DNA from: Corynebacterium gottingense
GTDB taxonomy: Bacteria; Actinomycetota; Actinomycetes; Mycobacteriales; Mycobacteriaceae
Assembly: GCF_003693265.1 (NCBI RefSeq)
Contig: NZ_RDRE01000014.1
Coordinates: 1 to 45,923 of the forward strand
Reading direction: 5' to 3'
Length of the DNA: 45,923 nt
Shown: in pieces, positions 19,247 to 27,895 of the stretch
How positions within the stretch are numbered: the stretch's first letter is position 1
How the letters are laid out: the number at the start of each line of letters is the position of its first letter
Position numbers and translations under genes: made by a program
The notes under the pieces: generated by a model
Seen by the model: only the letters and a program-made list of their open reading frames with translations
Database searches by the model: none
What the model was told of the DNA's origin: nothing

Positions 19247-19301
19247 AACCGTCGAGAATGAGATTTCCCTTATACTTCGGGGAAAACCGTTCTCGGCGGT
19301 T
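19247..19301 (+). terminator. Inverted repeat after gltA with an embedded fkpA promoter
   Basis: AACCGTCGAGAA (19247-19258) can pair with TTCTCGGCGGTT (19290-19301), with one G-U pair. T's follow (TTTCGCGTTTT), so it could end gltA transcription. The loop contains TATACT (19271-19276), a good -10 box for fkpA, placing the fkpA start site inside the hairpin. The fkpA transcript could then fold only a smaller hairpin (AACCG/CGGTT). Confidence 0.5.
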
Positions 19302-19342
19302 TCGCGTTTTCACGATTGTTTCTTCAAGGAGAATTCACATAC

Positions 19343-19702
19343 ATGGAAAAGCCGACCATCACTGTTCCGAACGAGCCGGCGCCGAAAGACCTGGTCATCA
19401 ATGACCTCGTTGTCGGTGACGGCGCTGAAGCGGTGCCAGGCGGCTACGTCAAGGTGCACTACCTCGGCGTGTTCTACGAGTCTGGCGAGGAGTTCGACTC
19501 CTCGTGGGACCGCGGTAGCGTGGCAGAGTTCTGGCTCAGCGGCCTGATTGAAGGCTGGCAGGAGGGCATCCCCGGCATGAAGGTCGGCGGCCGCCGCGAG
19601 CTGATCGTCCCGCCGGAGAAGGGCTACGGTCCTGCGGGTGCCCCCAGCCCGCTCGCTGGGCGTACCCTCGTCTTTGTCATCGACTTGATCGACGTCCGCT
19701 AA
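19343..19702 (+). CDS. fkpA: FKBP-type peptidyl-prolyl cis-trans isomerase
   Basis: A 119-residue single-domain FKBP that accelerates proline isomerisation in protein folding. Family motifs: GGYVKVHYLGVFYESGEEFDSSWDRG, LIEGWQEGIPGMKVGGRRELIVPPEKGYG and TLVFVIDLIDV. No signal peptide, so cytoplasmic. The start ATG 19343 has AAGGAGAA at 19326-19333. It follows gltA in the same direction but has a likely promoter of its own (TATACT 19271-19276). Confidence 0.93.
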   Translation: MEKPTITVPNEPAPKDLVINDLVVGDGAEAVPGGYVKVHYLGVFYESGEEFDSSWDRGSVAEFWLSGLIEGWQEGIPGMKVGGRRELIVPPEKGYGPAGAPSPLAGRTLVFVIDLIDVR

Positions 19703-19715
19703 GAGAGGACCACGC

Positions 19716-20552
19716 ATGCGCATCCCAGTCACCACGCTCAACGACGGCTACGATTTCCCGCTCCTCGGCCTGGGCACCTACAAGCTTTCCGACGAGGACG
19801 TGAACAAGGTCATCCGCCGCGCCATCGAGCTCGGCTACCGTCACATCGACACCGCCTCCTTCTACGGCAACGAGGAGGCCGTGGGCAAGGCGCTCAACGA
19901 CGCCATCTCGGCCGGTGATGTCACCCGCGAGGACCTGTTCGTGACCACCAAGCTGTGGAACGACGACCAGGACCGCGTCGCGGCCGCATACCAGGAGTCG
20001 CTCAAGCGTCTGGACCTCGAGTTCATCGACCTCTACCTGGTCCACTGGCCGTGGCCGCAGAAGGGGCTCTACGTGTCGGCCTTTGAGGAGCTGGTGCACC
20101 TCCAGGGGATGGGCCAGCTACAGTCCGTCGGCGTGGCCAACTTCTACCCGGAGGTCCTGGACGAAATCACAAAGGCCACCGGTGTCACGCCGGTGCTCAA
20201 CCAGGTCGAGCTGCACGCCGGGTTCACCCAGCCGGAGCTGCGCGAGTATCACGCCAAGCACGGCATCGTCACCGAGGCGTGGGCTCCGCTGGCGCGCGGG
20301 AAGAACTTCGACGATCCCGCCATCGCCGGTGTTGCGGACAAGCATGGCGTGACGCCCGCCCAGGTCGTGCTGGCGTACCTGCTGCAGATGGGCGTGTCCG
20401 TCGTGCCGAAGACGGCGAACCCCGCACGCTTGGAGGAAAACCTCGGTGCGCTGAGCGTCAAGCTTGACGACGCCGACGTGGCCGCCCTCGACGGCGTGCA
20501 GGGTGAGCGCATGTCCGGCGATCCGCTGACGTTCCCCGGAGACGTGGAGTAG
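19716..20552 (+). CDS. Aldo/keto reductase (2,5-diketogluconate reductase-like)
   Basis: A 278-residue NADPH-dependent oxidoreductase of the AKR superfamily. The catalytic tetrad is visible: D45 and Y50 (HIDTASFYGNE), K79 (VTTKLW) and H110 (YLVHWP). The cofactor-binding end is present (VVPKTANPARLEENL). The substrate is unknown; the closest named class is the 2,5-DKG/morphine-6-dehydrogenase type. It starts 13 bp after fkpA with GAGAGG upstream, so it is probably co-transcribed with fkpA. A strong terminator follows. Confidence 0.87.
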   Translation: MRIPVTTLNDGYDFPLLGLGTYKLSDEDVNKVIRRAIELGYRHIDTASFYGNEEAVGKALNDAISAGDVTREDLFVTTKLWNDDQDRVAAAYQESLKRLDLEFIDLYLVHWPWPQKGLYVSAFEELVHLQGMGQLQSVGVANFYPEVLDEITKATGVTPVLNQVELHAGFTQPELREYHAKHGIVTEAWAPLARGKNFDDPAIAGVADKHGVTPAQVVLAYLLQMGVSVVPKTANPARLEENLGALSVKLDDADVAALDGVQGERMSGDPLTFPGDVE

Positions 20553-20574
20553 TAGTCCACTCAGCGCACACGGA

Positions 20575-20605
20575 GGGTCTACCCGATGGCGGGTAGGCCC
20601 TTTTT
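20575..20605 (+). terminator. Intrinsic terminator after the aldo/keto reductase
   Basis: An 11-bp stem, GGGTCTACCCG (20575-20585) with CGGGTAGGCCC (20590-20600) including one G-U pair, has a 4-nt loop and is followed by TTTTT. Confidence 0.9.
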
Positions 20606-20877
20606 GCTGCGCGTTTTGGCGGGGGAGGGGCGCTGTACGGGGGTAGTCGTATGATCATTGGTTTTTCCTGCTAAAAGCATGTTTTGGATATTGGGATCAC
20701 GTTTGTGTGAAAACGTTATCTGTTAATCATGCATGGCCCGCGTGTGGGGTAGGTAACATCCAGAGTGTCGAGTTGAAGGTGGCACATCATGATACTGCAA
20801 GCCGTGCTGGTCCGCCTCTGCAGACATTGCAAACAGAGCACTCGTGAACTTGTAAAAGACAAGAAAGGATAGAAGCC
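20606..20877 (+). promoter_or_regulatory. Intergenic control region upstream of mctB-mctC
   Basis: This 272-bp AT-richer stretch carries no gene I can support. It contains TGTGGGGT (20743-20750), reminiscent of RamA-binding TGGGG motifs, and a TCAC-N6-GTGA inverted repeat (20697-20710) in the orientation opposite to GlxR sites. RamA and RamB are known regulators of mctC in C. glutamicum, so transport regulation by carbon source is plausible but inferred. Confidence 0.35.
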
Positions 20878-21216
20878 GTGACTGGATCGACTTCCATCCC
20901 ACAACGTCGGGAACCCACCCCCGACGAATTTGTGGCTATGCAGCGCAGTCCCGAATTCCAAGACCTCCGCAAGACGTTCCGCGGATTTACGTTCCCCGTA
21001 TCGGTGGCGTTCTTCCTCTGGTTCCTCGTCTTCGTCGTCGTGGCGACGCTGATGCCGGAGGCAATGGCCACGCCCTTCCTCGGGCTTAACGTCGGGCTGT
21101 GGCTCGGCCTGGCACAGTTCTTCACCACGTTCCTCATCACCTGGGTGTACGTGAAGTGGGCGAACAAGAACCTGGAGCCGCGCGCGGCTCACATCCGAGA
21201 GATCATGGAGGGCTAA
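20878..21216 (+). CDS. mctB: DUF485 small membrane protein partner of monocarboxylate transporter
   Basis: A 112-residue protein with two transmembrane helices (VSVAFFLWFLVFVVVATLM and LWLGLAQFFTTFLITWVYVKW) and the DUF485 signature SPEFQDLRKTFRGFTFPVSV. DUF485 genes regularly precede acetate/monocarboxylate symporter genes, as mctB does mctC in C. glutamicum. The start GTG 20878 has AAAGGA about 10 nt upstream. It lies 3 bp from mctC and is clearly co-transcribed. Confidence 0.85.
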   Translation: MTGSTSIPQRREPTPDEFVAMQRSPEFQDLRKTFRGFTFPVSVAFFLWFLVFVVVATLMPEAMATPFLGLNVGLWLGLAQFFTTFLITWVYVKWANKNLEPRAAHIREIMEG

Positions 21217-21219
21217 CAC

Positions 21220-22869
21220 ATGCAGGAATACATCCTCGCGGCGCCAGAGGCGGAAGGCGCCGGCAACCCGCTGCTGAACATTGCGGTCTTTGCCATCTTC
21301 ATCATCGTCACCCTCTTCGTGGTGACCCGCGCTGGTAAGACGACCAGTGAGTCCGCCGACTTCTACACCGGCGGTTCCTCCTTCAGCGGTACCCAGAACG
21401 GCCTGGCCATTGCGGGCGACTACCTGTCCGCCGCATCCTTCCTGGGGATTGTGGGCTCCATCGCGCTGAGCGGCTACGACGGCTTCCTGTACTCCATCGG
21501 CTTCTTCGTCGCGTGGCTCGTCGCCCTGCTGCTGGTGGCAGAGCCGCTGCGCAACGTCGGCCGCTTCACCATGGCGGACGTCCTGTCCTTCCGCCTGCGC
21601 CAGAAGCCGGTGCGCGTCGCCGCGGCGTTTGGCACCCTGTTCGTGTCGCTGTTCTACCTCATCGCCCAGATGGCGGGCGCGGGCTCGCTGGTTTCGGTCC
21701 TCCTGAACCTGCACAGCTACTCCGCCCAGGCGATTTGCGTGGGCATCGTCGGCGTGATCATGATCGTCTACGTCCTCGTCGGCGGTATGAAGGGTACCAC
21801 CTACGTGCAGATGATTAAGGCCGTGCTGCTCGTCGCCGGTGTTGCCGTGATGACGGTGCTGGTGTTTGTCAAGATCCGCGGCGGCATGAACACGCTCTTC
21901 GACGATGCGATCAGCGCCCACGCCGCCTCCGACTACCTGGCGTCGAAGGGCTACGAAGCCGAAGAGATTATGAAGCCGGGCCTGAAGTACGGCGCGACCC
22001 TGACCCAGCAGATTGACTTCATCTCGCTCGGTGTCACCCTGGTGCTCGGCACCGCGGGCCTGCCCCACGTGCTGATGCGCTTCTACACCGTGCCCACCGC
22101 GAAGGAAGCGCGCAAGTCCGTGACCTGGGCCATCGTGCTCATCGGTGTGTTCTACCTGTTCACCCTGGTGCTGGGCTACGCAGCCGCAGCCCTGGTCGGC
22201 CCGGACCGCATCCTCGCCGCTCCCGGCGGCGCGAACTCCGCGGCCCCGCTGCTGGCGTTCGAGCTGGGTGGCTCCTTCTTCATGGCGCTCATCTCCGCGG
22301 TCGCCTTCGCAACGGTGCTCGCCGTGGTCTCCGGCCTGGCCATCACCGCCTCCGCGTCCATCGCGCACGATGTGTACGCCTCGGTGATCCGTGACGGCGA
22401 GGCCACCGAGGACGAGCAGGTCCGCGTCTCCCGCATCACCGTGGTGATCCTGGGCATCGTTTCGATCGTCCTGGGCATCCTGGCGATGTCCCAGAACGTG
22501 GCGTTCCTGGTCTCCCTGGCGTTCGCCATCGCGGCGTCCGCAAACCTGCCGACCATCCTGTTCTCCCTGTATTGGAAGCGGTTCAACACCACCGGCGCGG
22601 TCGTGTCCATCTACACCGGCCTCATCTCCGCCCTGGTGCTGATCTTCCTGTCCCCGGCAGTCTCCGGCGCGGAGACCGCGATGTTCCCCAACGCCGACTG
22701 GGCCATCTTCCCGCTGTCCAGCCCGGGCATCGTGTCCATCCCGCTCGGATTCCTCGCCGGCATCGTTGGCACCTTCATGGGCAAGCCGGACAACTTTGAG
22801 GAGAAGCAGGCGGAGATGGAAGTCCGCTCCCTGACCGGTGTGGGCGTGGAGGCTCCGGTCGACCACTAG
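21220..22869 (+). CDS. mctC: Sodium/solute symporter for monocarboxylates (acetate, pyruvate, propionate)
   Basis: A 549-residue member of the solute:sodium symporter family (ActP/MctC branch) with about 13 membrane segments. Motifs include SESADFYTGGSSFSGTQNGLAIAGDYLSAASFLGI, YLIAQMAGAGSL, VLVGGMKGTTYVQMIKA and GTAGLPHVLMRFYTVP. The family imports acetate, pyruvate and propionate. It starts with ATG 21220 in an operon with mctB. Its position near gltA matches other corynebacteria, linking acetate uptake with TCA-cycle entry. Confidence 0.9.
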   Translation: MQEYILAAPEAEGAGNPLLNIAVFAIFIIVTLFVVTRAGKTTSESADFYTGGSSFSGTQNGLAIAGDYLSAASFLGIVGSIALSGYDGFLYSIGFFVAWLVALLLVAEPLRNVGRFTMADVLSFRLRQKPVRVAAAFGTLFVSLFYLIAQMAGAGSLVSVLLNLHSYSAQAICVGIVGVIMIVYVLVGGMKGTTYVQMIKAVLLVAGVAVMTVLVFVKIRGGMNTLFDDAISAHAASDYLASKGYEAEEIMKPGLKYGATLTQQIDFISLGVTLVLGTAGLPHVLMRFYTVPTAKEARKSVTWAIVLIGVFYLFTLVLGYAAAALVGPDRILAAPGGANSAAPLLAFELGGSFFMALISAVAFATVLAVVSGLAITASASIAHDVYASVIRDGEATEDEQVRVSRITVVILGIVSIVLGILAMSQNVAFLVSLAFAIAASANLPTILFSLYWKRFNTTGAVVSIYTGLISALVLIFLSPAVSGAETAMFPNADWAIFPLSSPGIVSIPLGFLAGIVGTFMGKPDNFEEKQAEMEVRSLTGVGVEAPVDH

Positions 22870-22885
22870 CCACACTCACCGCGTG

Positions 22886-22927
22886 CGACGCCGGCCTGAC
22901 GTTGAAGTTGGGTCGGCGTTGGCGTCG
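22886..22927. terminator. Possible bidirectional hairpin between mctC and the deacetylase gene
   Basis: CGACGCC (22886-22892) pairs with GGCGTCG (22921-22927), with further wobble pairing inside, exactly between two convergent stop codons. There is no T tract on either side, so this is tentative. Confidence 0.35.
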
Positions 22928-23776
22928 TTAAGCGGGGGTGCCCTCGCCGAGCTGGACGAAGCGGACCTGGCCGTGGAGCTCCTCGATGGCCTGGCGCACG
23001 CCGGCGGCGGTGCCCGACTGCGGGTGGTTCATGTGCATGAGGACGATCGCGCCGTCGGGAGCGTGGCGGATCTGCTGCGTGACCTGGGCGGGGGAGGCGG
23101 TGGCGCCGAAATCACCGTTGGTGGCAAACCCGGCGATACGCGCGCCACTGTCGGCGAGGATGCGCACCGCGATGTCGTCGTAGTGGGCGGTGGCGGCCCG
23201 GAACCAGGTGGAGTTGACCCCGAAGGCGCGCAGCGTCTCCGCGTTCTCGGCGACCTCCTGAATCGCCTCGGCGGGGCTTGCGGTGCCCGGGATGCCGTAG
23301 ACGTGCTGGCCGTTTACGCTCAGCGGGAGGTGGCGGGCCCCGTGGTTTTCCAGCTGGAAGAGGGGGTCGTTGGCCAACTCGCGGGTGAGGTCCGGGTGCG
23401 CCTGGATCCACGGGCCGGCGAGGAACAGGGTGGCGGGGACGCGGAGCTCGCGCAGAGTATCCACCAGCGCGTGGTCCACCTCGCCACCGCACGCGTCGAA
23501 GGTGAGCGCGAGGGTGCGCAGCGGGGGCTGGGTGGGGAGAAAATCCGTGATCCCCGGCAAGTGCATGCCAAACTGCGTCGGCTGCGCGTCCGCGTAGGCG
23601 GCGGGGGAGGGGAAGCGCAGCGCGGCGGGCGTGCTCGGCCGTGGCTGACTCGTCTGCGTCTGGCTCGGCTGTGAAGAGCGCGAGGTCCGCTGGACGGGGC
23701 GCGTGCTTCGCTCCGCCTCGCAGGCGGCGAGCGCCAGGCCGGAGGCGATAGTCAGCAGCGCGGTACGTCGATTCAC
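22928..23776 (-). CDS. Polysaccharide deacetylase (NodB-like) lipoprotein
   Basis: A 282-residue lipoprotein. The signal peptide ends in LALAAC, followed by a Ser/Thr/Gln/Pro linker and a NodB-fold carbohydrate esterase domain: LALTFDACGG (catalytic/metal Asp), VPATLFLAGPWIQAHPDL, the metal-binding histidines in ENHGARHLPLS, NSTWFRAATAHYDD and GAIVLMHMNHP. Such enzymes remove N-acetyl groups from peptidoglycan or related glycans. The start GTG 23776 lies 7 nt after -10 TAAGCT (23784-23789), so the mRNA is probably leaderless. Confidence 0.83.
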   Translation of the reverse strand: MNRRTALLTIASGLALAACEAERSTRPVQRTSRSSQPSQTQTSQPRPSTPAALRFPSPAAYADAQPTQFGMHLPGITDFLPTQPPLRTLALTFDACGGEVDHALVDTLRELRVPATLFLAGPWIQAHPDLTRELANDPLFQLENHGARHLPLSVNGQHVYGIPGTASPAEAIQEVAENAETLRAFGVNSTWFRAATAHYDDIAVRILADSGARIAGFATNGDFGATASPAQVTQQIRHAPDGAIVLMHMNHPQSGTAAGVRQAIEELHGQVRFVQLGEGTPA

Positions 23777-23786
23777 ACGAGAGAGC

Positions 23787-24584
23787 TTAAGCGGTCAGCG
23801 GGGGTTCCGCTGGCTTCGTCTCGACGGCCTTGCGCGACAGCGGCCCCTTGAGCAGTGCCCACAGGAGGGCGAGCGTACTGACGGTCATAGCGGAGTACAT
23901 CGCCGCCGGTCCGAGTTGCATCATGCCGACCGCGATCGAGTTGAACGCGATGTGGATGGCTACGGCGGCGAGCCACAGGACCCAGCGGTGCTCGCGAACC
24001 GCACGCAGCACGAGGACCGACATGGCGACGTGGAGGGTGATGGCCAGGATGCGCTCGTAGAGACTCATGCCTGCCAGCGCGGCGGTGATGCTGTGAACCG
24101 CGTCGATCTGTTGGTTGACCGCTTCGGTGGCCTCAGGGTTCTGCTGCGATTCGACGGCCTCCAGGATCTGGTCCGCGGCGAGGAGCAGGACAATATTGTT
24201 GATGCTCACAGACCCGATGGTGAGGAGTGCCTCGATCCCGCCGTGGCCGAGGCCGAAGCCGACGCCGTCGCGCCAGGCGCGAGTGCGCTTGGCCCAGAAG
24301 CGCATGACCACCCAGCGGGTCGCCTCCTCGAACAGGCCGGAGGTGGCGATGAGGGTCAGCGTTGTGGCGATGAGGGCTGTGTGGGCGTCGAAAATAGCTC
24401 CCCACAGCATGTTGACCGGGTATATGAGCAGGAAGCGGAATACCTGTGAAAGGGGGAACGCGAGGACGCCCCATCCGAGCGCGGACCACGGGTAGCCGAG
24501 GAGCTTCTTGCCGAGGAACCACGCGGCCAGGACGATGGCGACGATGCCGATGAGCTGCAGGCCCACGAGAACAATTGGGGTCAT
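23787..24584 (-). CDS. YhfC-family intramembrane metalloprotease-like protein
   Basis: A 265-residue polytopic membrane protein with about seven segments. It contains SGLFEEATRWVVMRFW and GLGHGGIEALLTIG, matching the EExxR and HxxxE-type motifs of the YhfC/PrsW-like CPBP group of putative intramembrane proteases. AVAIHIAFNSIAV provides a further histidine. The substrate is unknown. ATG 24584 is preferred over an upstream in-frame ATG that overlaps the hemolysin III gene. A -10-like TAGCCT (24592-24597) sits 7 nt upstream and there is no ribosome site. Confidence 0.72.
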   Translation of the reverse strand: MTPIVLVGLQLIGIVAIVLAAWFLGKKLLGYPWSALGWGVLAFPLSQVFRFLLIYPVNMLWGAIFDAHTALIATTLTLIATSGLFEEATRWVVMRFWAKRTRAWRDGVGFGLGHGGIEALLTIGSVSINNIVLLLAADQILEAVESQQNPEATEAVNQQIDAVHSITAALAGMSLYERILAITLHVAMSVLVLRAVREHRWVLWLAAVAIHIAFNSIAVGMMQLGPAAMYSAMTVSTLALLWALLKGPLSRKAVETKPAEPPLTA

Positions 24585-24621
24585 GGGGGAGAGGCTACCA
24601 ACCCTTGGCCTGCAAATGCGC

Positions 24622-25323
24622 TCAGCCGGCTTGCACCACGACCATCCAGATGGCAACGAGGTGGCAGACGGCTGCGGCGATCGTCGCCGCGTGGAAGTGC
24701 TCGTGGTAGCCGTAGTAGCGGGCGGTGCGGCCGGGCCACTTGAAGCCGTAGATGAGCGCGCCGAGGGTGTAGACGATCCCGCCGGCGAGCAGTAGCCACA
24801 CGACGGCCGGGCCCGCGGAGTGCCACAGCGTGGGGATCAGCGGGACGATGATCCAACCGAGCCCAACGTAGACCACTACGTCCAGCCAACGCGGGTGGTT
24901 GATCCAGACCAGGTTGAGGATTGCCCCGCCCACGCCTCCAAGCCACGCCACGGTGAGCATGATTGCTGCGGTCTTCGGCGCGAAGACGATGAGGCACAGC
25001 GGCGTGTACGTCGCGGCGATGAAGATGGAGATCGTCGCGTGATCCGCCCGCCGCCACCACTGCACGGCCTCCGAGGTCCGCCAGGGCACCAGGTGGTACG
25101 CGGAGGAGACGCCGAAGAGGAGCACGACGCCCGCGCCGTAGAGGGTGACGCCGAGCGCTTCATGCCAGTGCAGCGTCATCCACGCAAACGTGATGAGCAC
25201 CGCCGACGACAGCGCGGACAGCGCCGCCGCAACGAGGTGGAACCACCCGCGGATGATGGGCCGCTCCCCGCGGTCAGCCACGATGTAGGAACGCTGAATC
25301 TGTCCTTCGCGCAACGCTGTCAT
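24622..25323 (-). CDS. Hemolysin III / TrhA family membrane protein
   Basis: A 233-residue protein with seven membrane segments of the PAQR superfamily. The family metal-binding signature is present: SSAYHLVPWR, RADHATISIFIAATYTPL and HEHFHAATIAAAVCHLVAIW. Bacterial TrhA homologues are linked to membrane fluidity control; the hemolysin name is historical. The start ATG 25323 has GGGAG just upstream. Confidence 0.85.
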   Translation of the reverse strand: MTALREGQIQRSYIVADRGERPIIRGWFHLVAAALSALSSAVLITFAWMTLHWHEALGVTLYGAGVVLLFGVSSAYHLVPWRTSEAVQWWRRADHATISIFIAATYTPLCLIVFAPKTAAIMLTVAWLGGVGGAILNLVWINHPRWLDVVVYVGLGWIIVPLIPTLWHSAGPAVVWLLLAGGIVYTLGALIYGFKWPGRTARYYGYHEHFHAATIAAAVCHLVAIWMVVVQAG

Positions 25324-25389
25324 GATTCTCCCGAGTCTCGGTGTACCTGGGACTCACCCTAGCGCGGTTTCGCCTATCGACGCCCCCGC

Positions 25390-26205
25390 CTACGGCAGGA
25401 AACGCCGCCAATCCACCTGCGACGAGAGCTGGCTCGACCCCTGGACCAGCGCGTTGATGTCCGGGATGGGCAGCGGGTTTGCGCGCCCCGGGGTCCACTG
25501 GCCCCAGTCGGAGGCGTACACGTTGTTGATGTCCACTTGCACGCCGCCCACCGTGCCGACGAACCCAGCCTTCTGGTGGATGTTGGCGCTGGGGTGGAGT
25601 CGACCGTTGGAGCCCCAGTCGTGCTGCCAGAAGAACGAGCCGATGCGGTCTTCGACGCACCACTGGATCACGTTGTAGTTGCCGTACACACCGGTGAGCA
25701 GCCCGGCCGCCTTCAGTGCGAGCTGGAATGCCTGCAGGTAGGGGCGGATCTGGTTGACGTACTGGTCGCGAGTGGGGTTGTCATCAATCGCGATGTAGAC
25801 CGGCCGCCCGTTCGGGCCGCCCGCAGCCTGGTGGAGGCGGATGGCCTGCGGGGCATGCTTAGCGACGCCAGCCGCCCCCTCCTTCCAATCCGCATTCTCC
25901 GCCCGCCCGAACTGGTACACCGACGCGGTAGCCAGCCCGTTGGCGGCGAAGTCCTGGGTCTCGCCGATCGTGACCGGCTTACCCTTCATCCATTCCGCGC
26001 CGGGGCGGGGCTGGGAGACGTACCGGACCGCGCCCATGTGCCCGGCGGCCTTGACGGCTGCGCCGGACGGGACGCCCGCTGAGTAGTCGATCACGGTGCC
26101 GAGGATGCGGGACTGTGCGTGGGCTTGCACGGTGGAGCCAAGGGTTGCGCCCGCGACTGCGAGTGCGGTGGTTTGAAGGAGGCGGCGTCGATTGAAAGTA
26201 GTCAC
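25390..26205 (-). CDS. Secreted DUF1906 (glycoside hydrolase-like) protein
   Basis: A 271-residue exported protein. The N-terminus (VTTFNRRRLLQTTALAVAGATLGSTVQAHAQ) has twin arginines before a hydrophobic stretch, so Tat export is possible. The body fits DUF1906 (Rv2525c-like, TIM-barrel glycoside hydrolase-like): ILGTVIDYSAGVPSGAAVKAAG, AVRYVSQPRPG, PVYIAIDDNPT, GVYGNYNVIQWCV and VQVDINNVYASDWGQW. A role in cell-wall glycan turnover is inferred. GTG 26205 is chosen because TAGAGT (26213-26218) lies 7 nt upstream, giving a leaderless transcript that begins right after the YibE/F stop. Confidence 0.8.
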   Translation of the reverse strand: MTTFNRRRLLQTTALAVAGATLGSTVQAHAQSRILGTVIDYSAGVPSGAAVKAAGHMGAVRYVSQPRPGAEWMKGKPVTIGETQDFAANGLATASVYQFGRAENADWKEGAAGVAKHAPQAIRLHQAAGGPNGRPVYIAIDDNPTRDQYVNQIRPYLQAFQLALKAAGLLTGVYGNYNVIQWCVEDRIGSFFWQHDWGSNGRLHPSANIHQKAGFVGTVGGVQVDINNVYASDWGQWTPGRANPLPIPDINALVQGSSQLSSQVDWRRFLP

Positions 26206-26224
26206 AACCGTGACTCTAGCAACA

Positions 26225-27391
26225 TTACGGTGTGGGTTGGGGAGCGCGGATCGTCCATGCGGCAATCGCCGTGGTGATCGGCACCGCCAGGACTAATGCG
26301 ATCGCGCCGATACTCGAGCGCATGATCTCGGTGGCCACCACGTCGGAGGTGAGCACCTGCGTGAGGGGACGATCGGCGACCTGGAGCAGCATCGACAGCG
26401 GGAGGGCAGCGCCCATGTATGCCAGCACCAGGGTATAGACCATCGAGGCGATGTGATCGTGGCCGACCTTCATTGCGGAGGCGAACACGGCGCGGGGCCG
26501 CGCATCGGGCGAAGTTTCGTACAGCTCCTGCACCGTCGAGGCCTGTGCAATGGTGGCGTCGTTGAGCATGCCGAGCGCGCCGATGATGAATCCGGCGAGC
26601 ATGATTCCTGGCACTTGCACCTGGGGGAGGTACATGTGAATGAGGAGGTTGTTTTCGTCGGCAAGCCCGCGAAGCTGCGTCGTGTCGATGGCGAGGTGTG
26701 CCGCGAGCGCCGCAAGCCCCAGCGCCGTCAGGGTGCCGGCCAGGGCCGACGCGGACTTCCAATTCCTGCCGTGCACAACAAAAATGACAGGGAACAGCAC
26801 CGCGGCACCCGTCACCAGGGAAAGCCCCACGGGGCTGTAGCCGAGCAGAAGCCCGGGGACTAGGAAGCCGAAGATGACAAGTAAGGTGCACAGCAGACCG
26901 AAGATTGCGCGCAAGCCGCGCCACGCCCCAACGGCAACCACCACCAGCAGCGTGAGCGCGAGCCACAGGCCGAGCGGCACCGAGCGGTCCATGTCGAGGA
27001 AAGAATACGAAGTCTTAGGGTTGTGGTGCACTGAGAGCACTACGCGGTCGCCGACCGAAAGCTCTGGGGTGCCCGGCTGCTGGGCAGCCTCGATGGTTGT
27101 GGTTCCCCCGGATTCGAGCTCGACGCGTAGGAAGTCGCACTCAGGGTGGTTTGGCGTTGCGACGCCACCACAGGGAGCCACCGAATGTTCAATGACGGTG
27201 GCCTTCACAGTTTCAGCCGTCGACGTCTGTGTCTGCTCAAACCCGGGCAGGACCTCCGGGTGCTTGCCGCCCGGCCACAGTAGTGCGAGCCCGGCTACGG
27301 TGACGACGCCCGCAATCGCGAGGAACGCTGCGAGCACGCCGCGCGCCGTGCGCAGCGGAGACGGTGAGGACTGGGTTGCGTGGCGTGCCAA
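26225..27391 (-). CDS. YibE/F family membrane protein
   Basis: A 388-residue membrane protein. The N-terminal anchor is followed by an extracytoplasmic domain (VKATVIEHSVAPCGG, SVGDRVVLSVHHNP) and about seven transmembrane segments with the YibE/F signature (FGFLVPGLLLGYSPVGLSLVTG, FIIGALGMLNDATIAQASTVQEL, ASMVYTLVLAYMGAALPLSML). The function is unknown; a transport role has been suggested for the family. The start TTG 27391 has AAGGGAG 6 nt upstream. It is followed closely by the DUF1906 gene in the same direction. Confidence 0.83.
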   Translation of the reverse strand: MARHATQSSPSPLRTARGVLAAFLAIAGVVTVAGLALLWPGGKHPEVLPGFEQTQTSTAETVKATVIEHSVAPCGGVATPNHPECDFLRVELESGGTTTIEAAQQPGTPELSVGDRVVLSVHHNPKTSYSFLDMDRSVPLGLWLALTLLVVVAVGAWRGLRAIFGLLCTLLVIFGFLVPGLLLGYSPVGLSLVTGAAVLFPVIFVVHGRNWKSASALAGTLTALGLAALAAHLAIDTTQLRGLADENNLLIHMYLPQVQVPGIMLAGFIIGALGMLNDATIAQASTVQELYETSPDARPRAVFASAMKVGHDHIASMVYTLVLAYMGAALPLSMLLQVADRPLTQVLTSDVVATEIMRSSIGAIALVLAVPITTAIAAWTIRAPQPTP

Positions 27392-27441
27392 CGGAGCTCC
27401 CTTGTGAGATCAGTACTGGGACAATCAGACTGATTTTAAAG

Positions 27442-27895
27442 CTACTTCACGACAAGCGCGCGATGCGCCGCTTCGAAGCGGTCGCGGAGCTCCCTGAAAT
27501 ACTCGCGGTGTGCATTGACGCTGCGGTGGCCTTGCCCGAACGGCGGGGTTGCCCGCCGCACCTCGGGGGGCGACGACGTCCAGCGCGATGAGCACGGTGC
27601 CACGTAGAGTGGCGCGCTTCATCTCCAGGGGAACGACCTCGCAGCCGAGCGCATCTGCGAGCACCGACAGCCATGTCGGGTGGTCGGCCGTGACACGACC
27701 GGAGGCCACGACGCGCTCGGGGAGCGCGCCTGCCTCCTTGAGCTGCTCGTAGACGCGCAGATACGACATTGCGATGCCTTCAAACACACCCCGCCACAGG
27801 TCGGCTGGTGTGGTTGCCGCAGTGACGCCCAAGAGCTGCGCCTGCGCGGTGGCGGCCCAGCCCGTGGAACGCTCGCCGGTGAAGAACGGAAGCAC
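27442..27895 (-). pseudogene. FGGY carbohydrate kinase (gluconokinase/xylulokinase-like), degenerate C-terminal fragment
   Basis: Only the C-terminal third of an FGGY kinase remains: LPFFTGERSTGWAATAQAQLLG, then VASGRVTADHPTWLSVLADALGCEVVPLE. The N-terminal ATPase half is missing upstream. After LIALDVVAPRG the frame is lost. The natural C-terminus (HREYFRELRDRFEAAHRALVVK then TAG at 27442-27444) is readable in a different frame, so at least one frameshift is present besides the truncation. It marks the start of the accessory zone. Confidence 0.8.

Noticed and set aside
20697..20710. GlxR site upstream of mctB
   Set aside because: The half-sites are in the inverted order (TCAC before GTGA).
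20716..22875. Very long minus-strand reading frame (719 codons) opposite mctB-mctC
   Set aside because: Composition is His/Asp/Gly/Arg-rich nonsense typical of the complement of a high-GC gene, and the plus strand has clear membrane-protein homologues.
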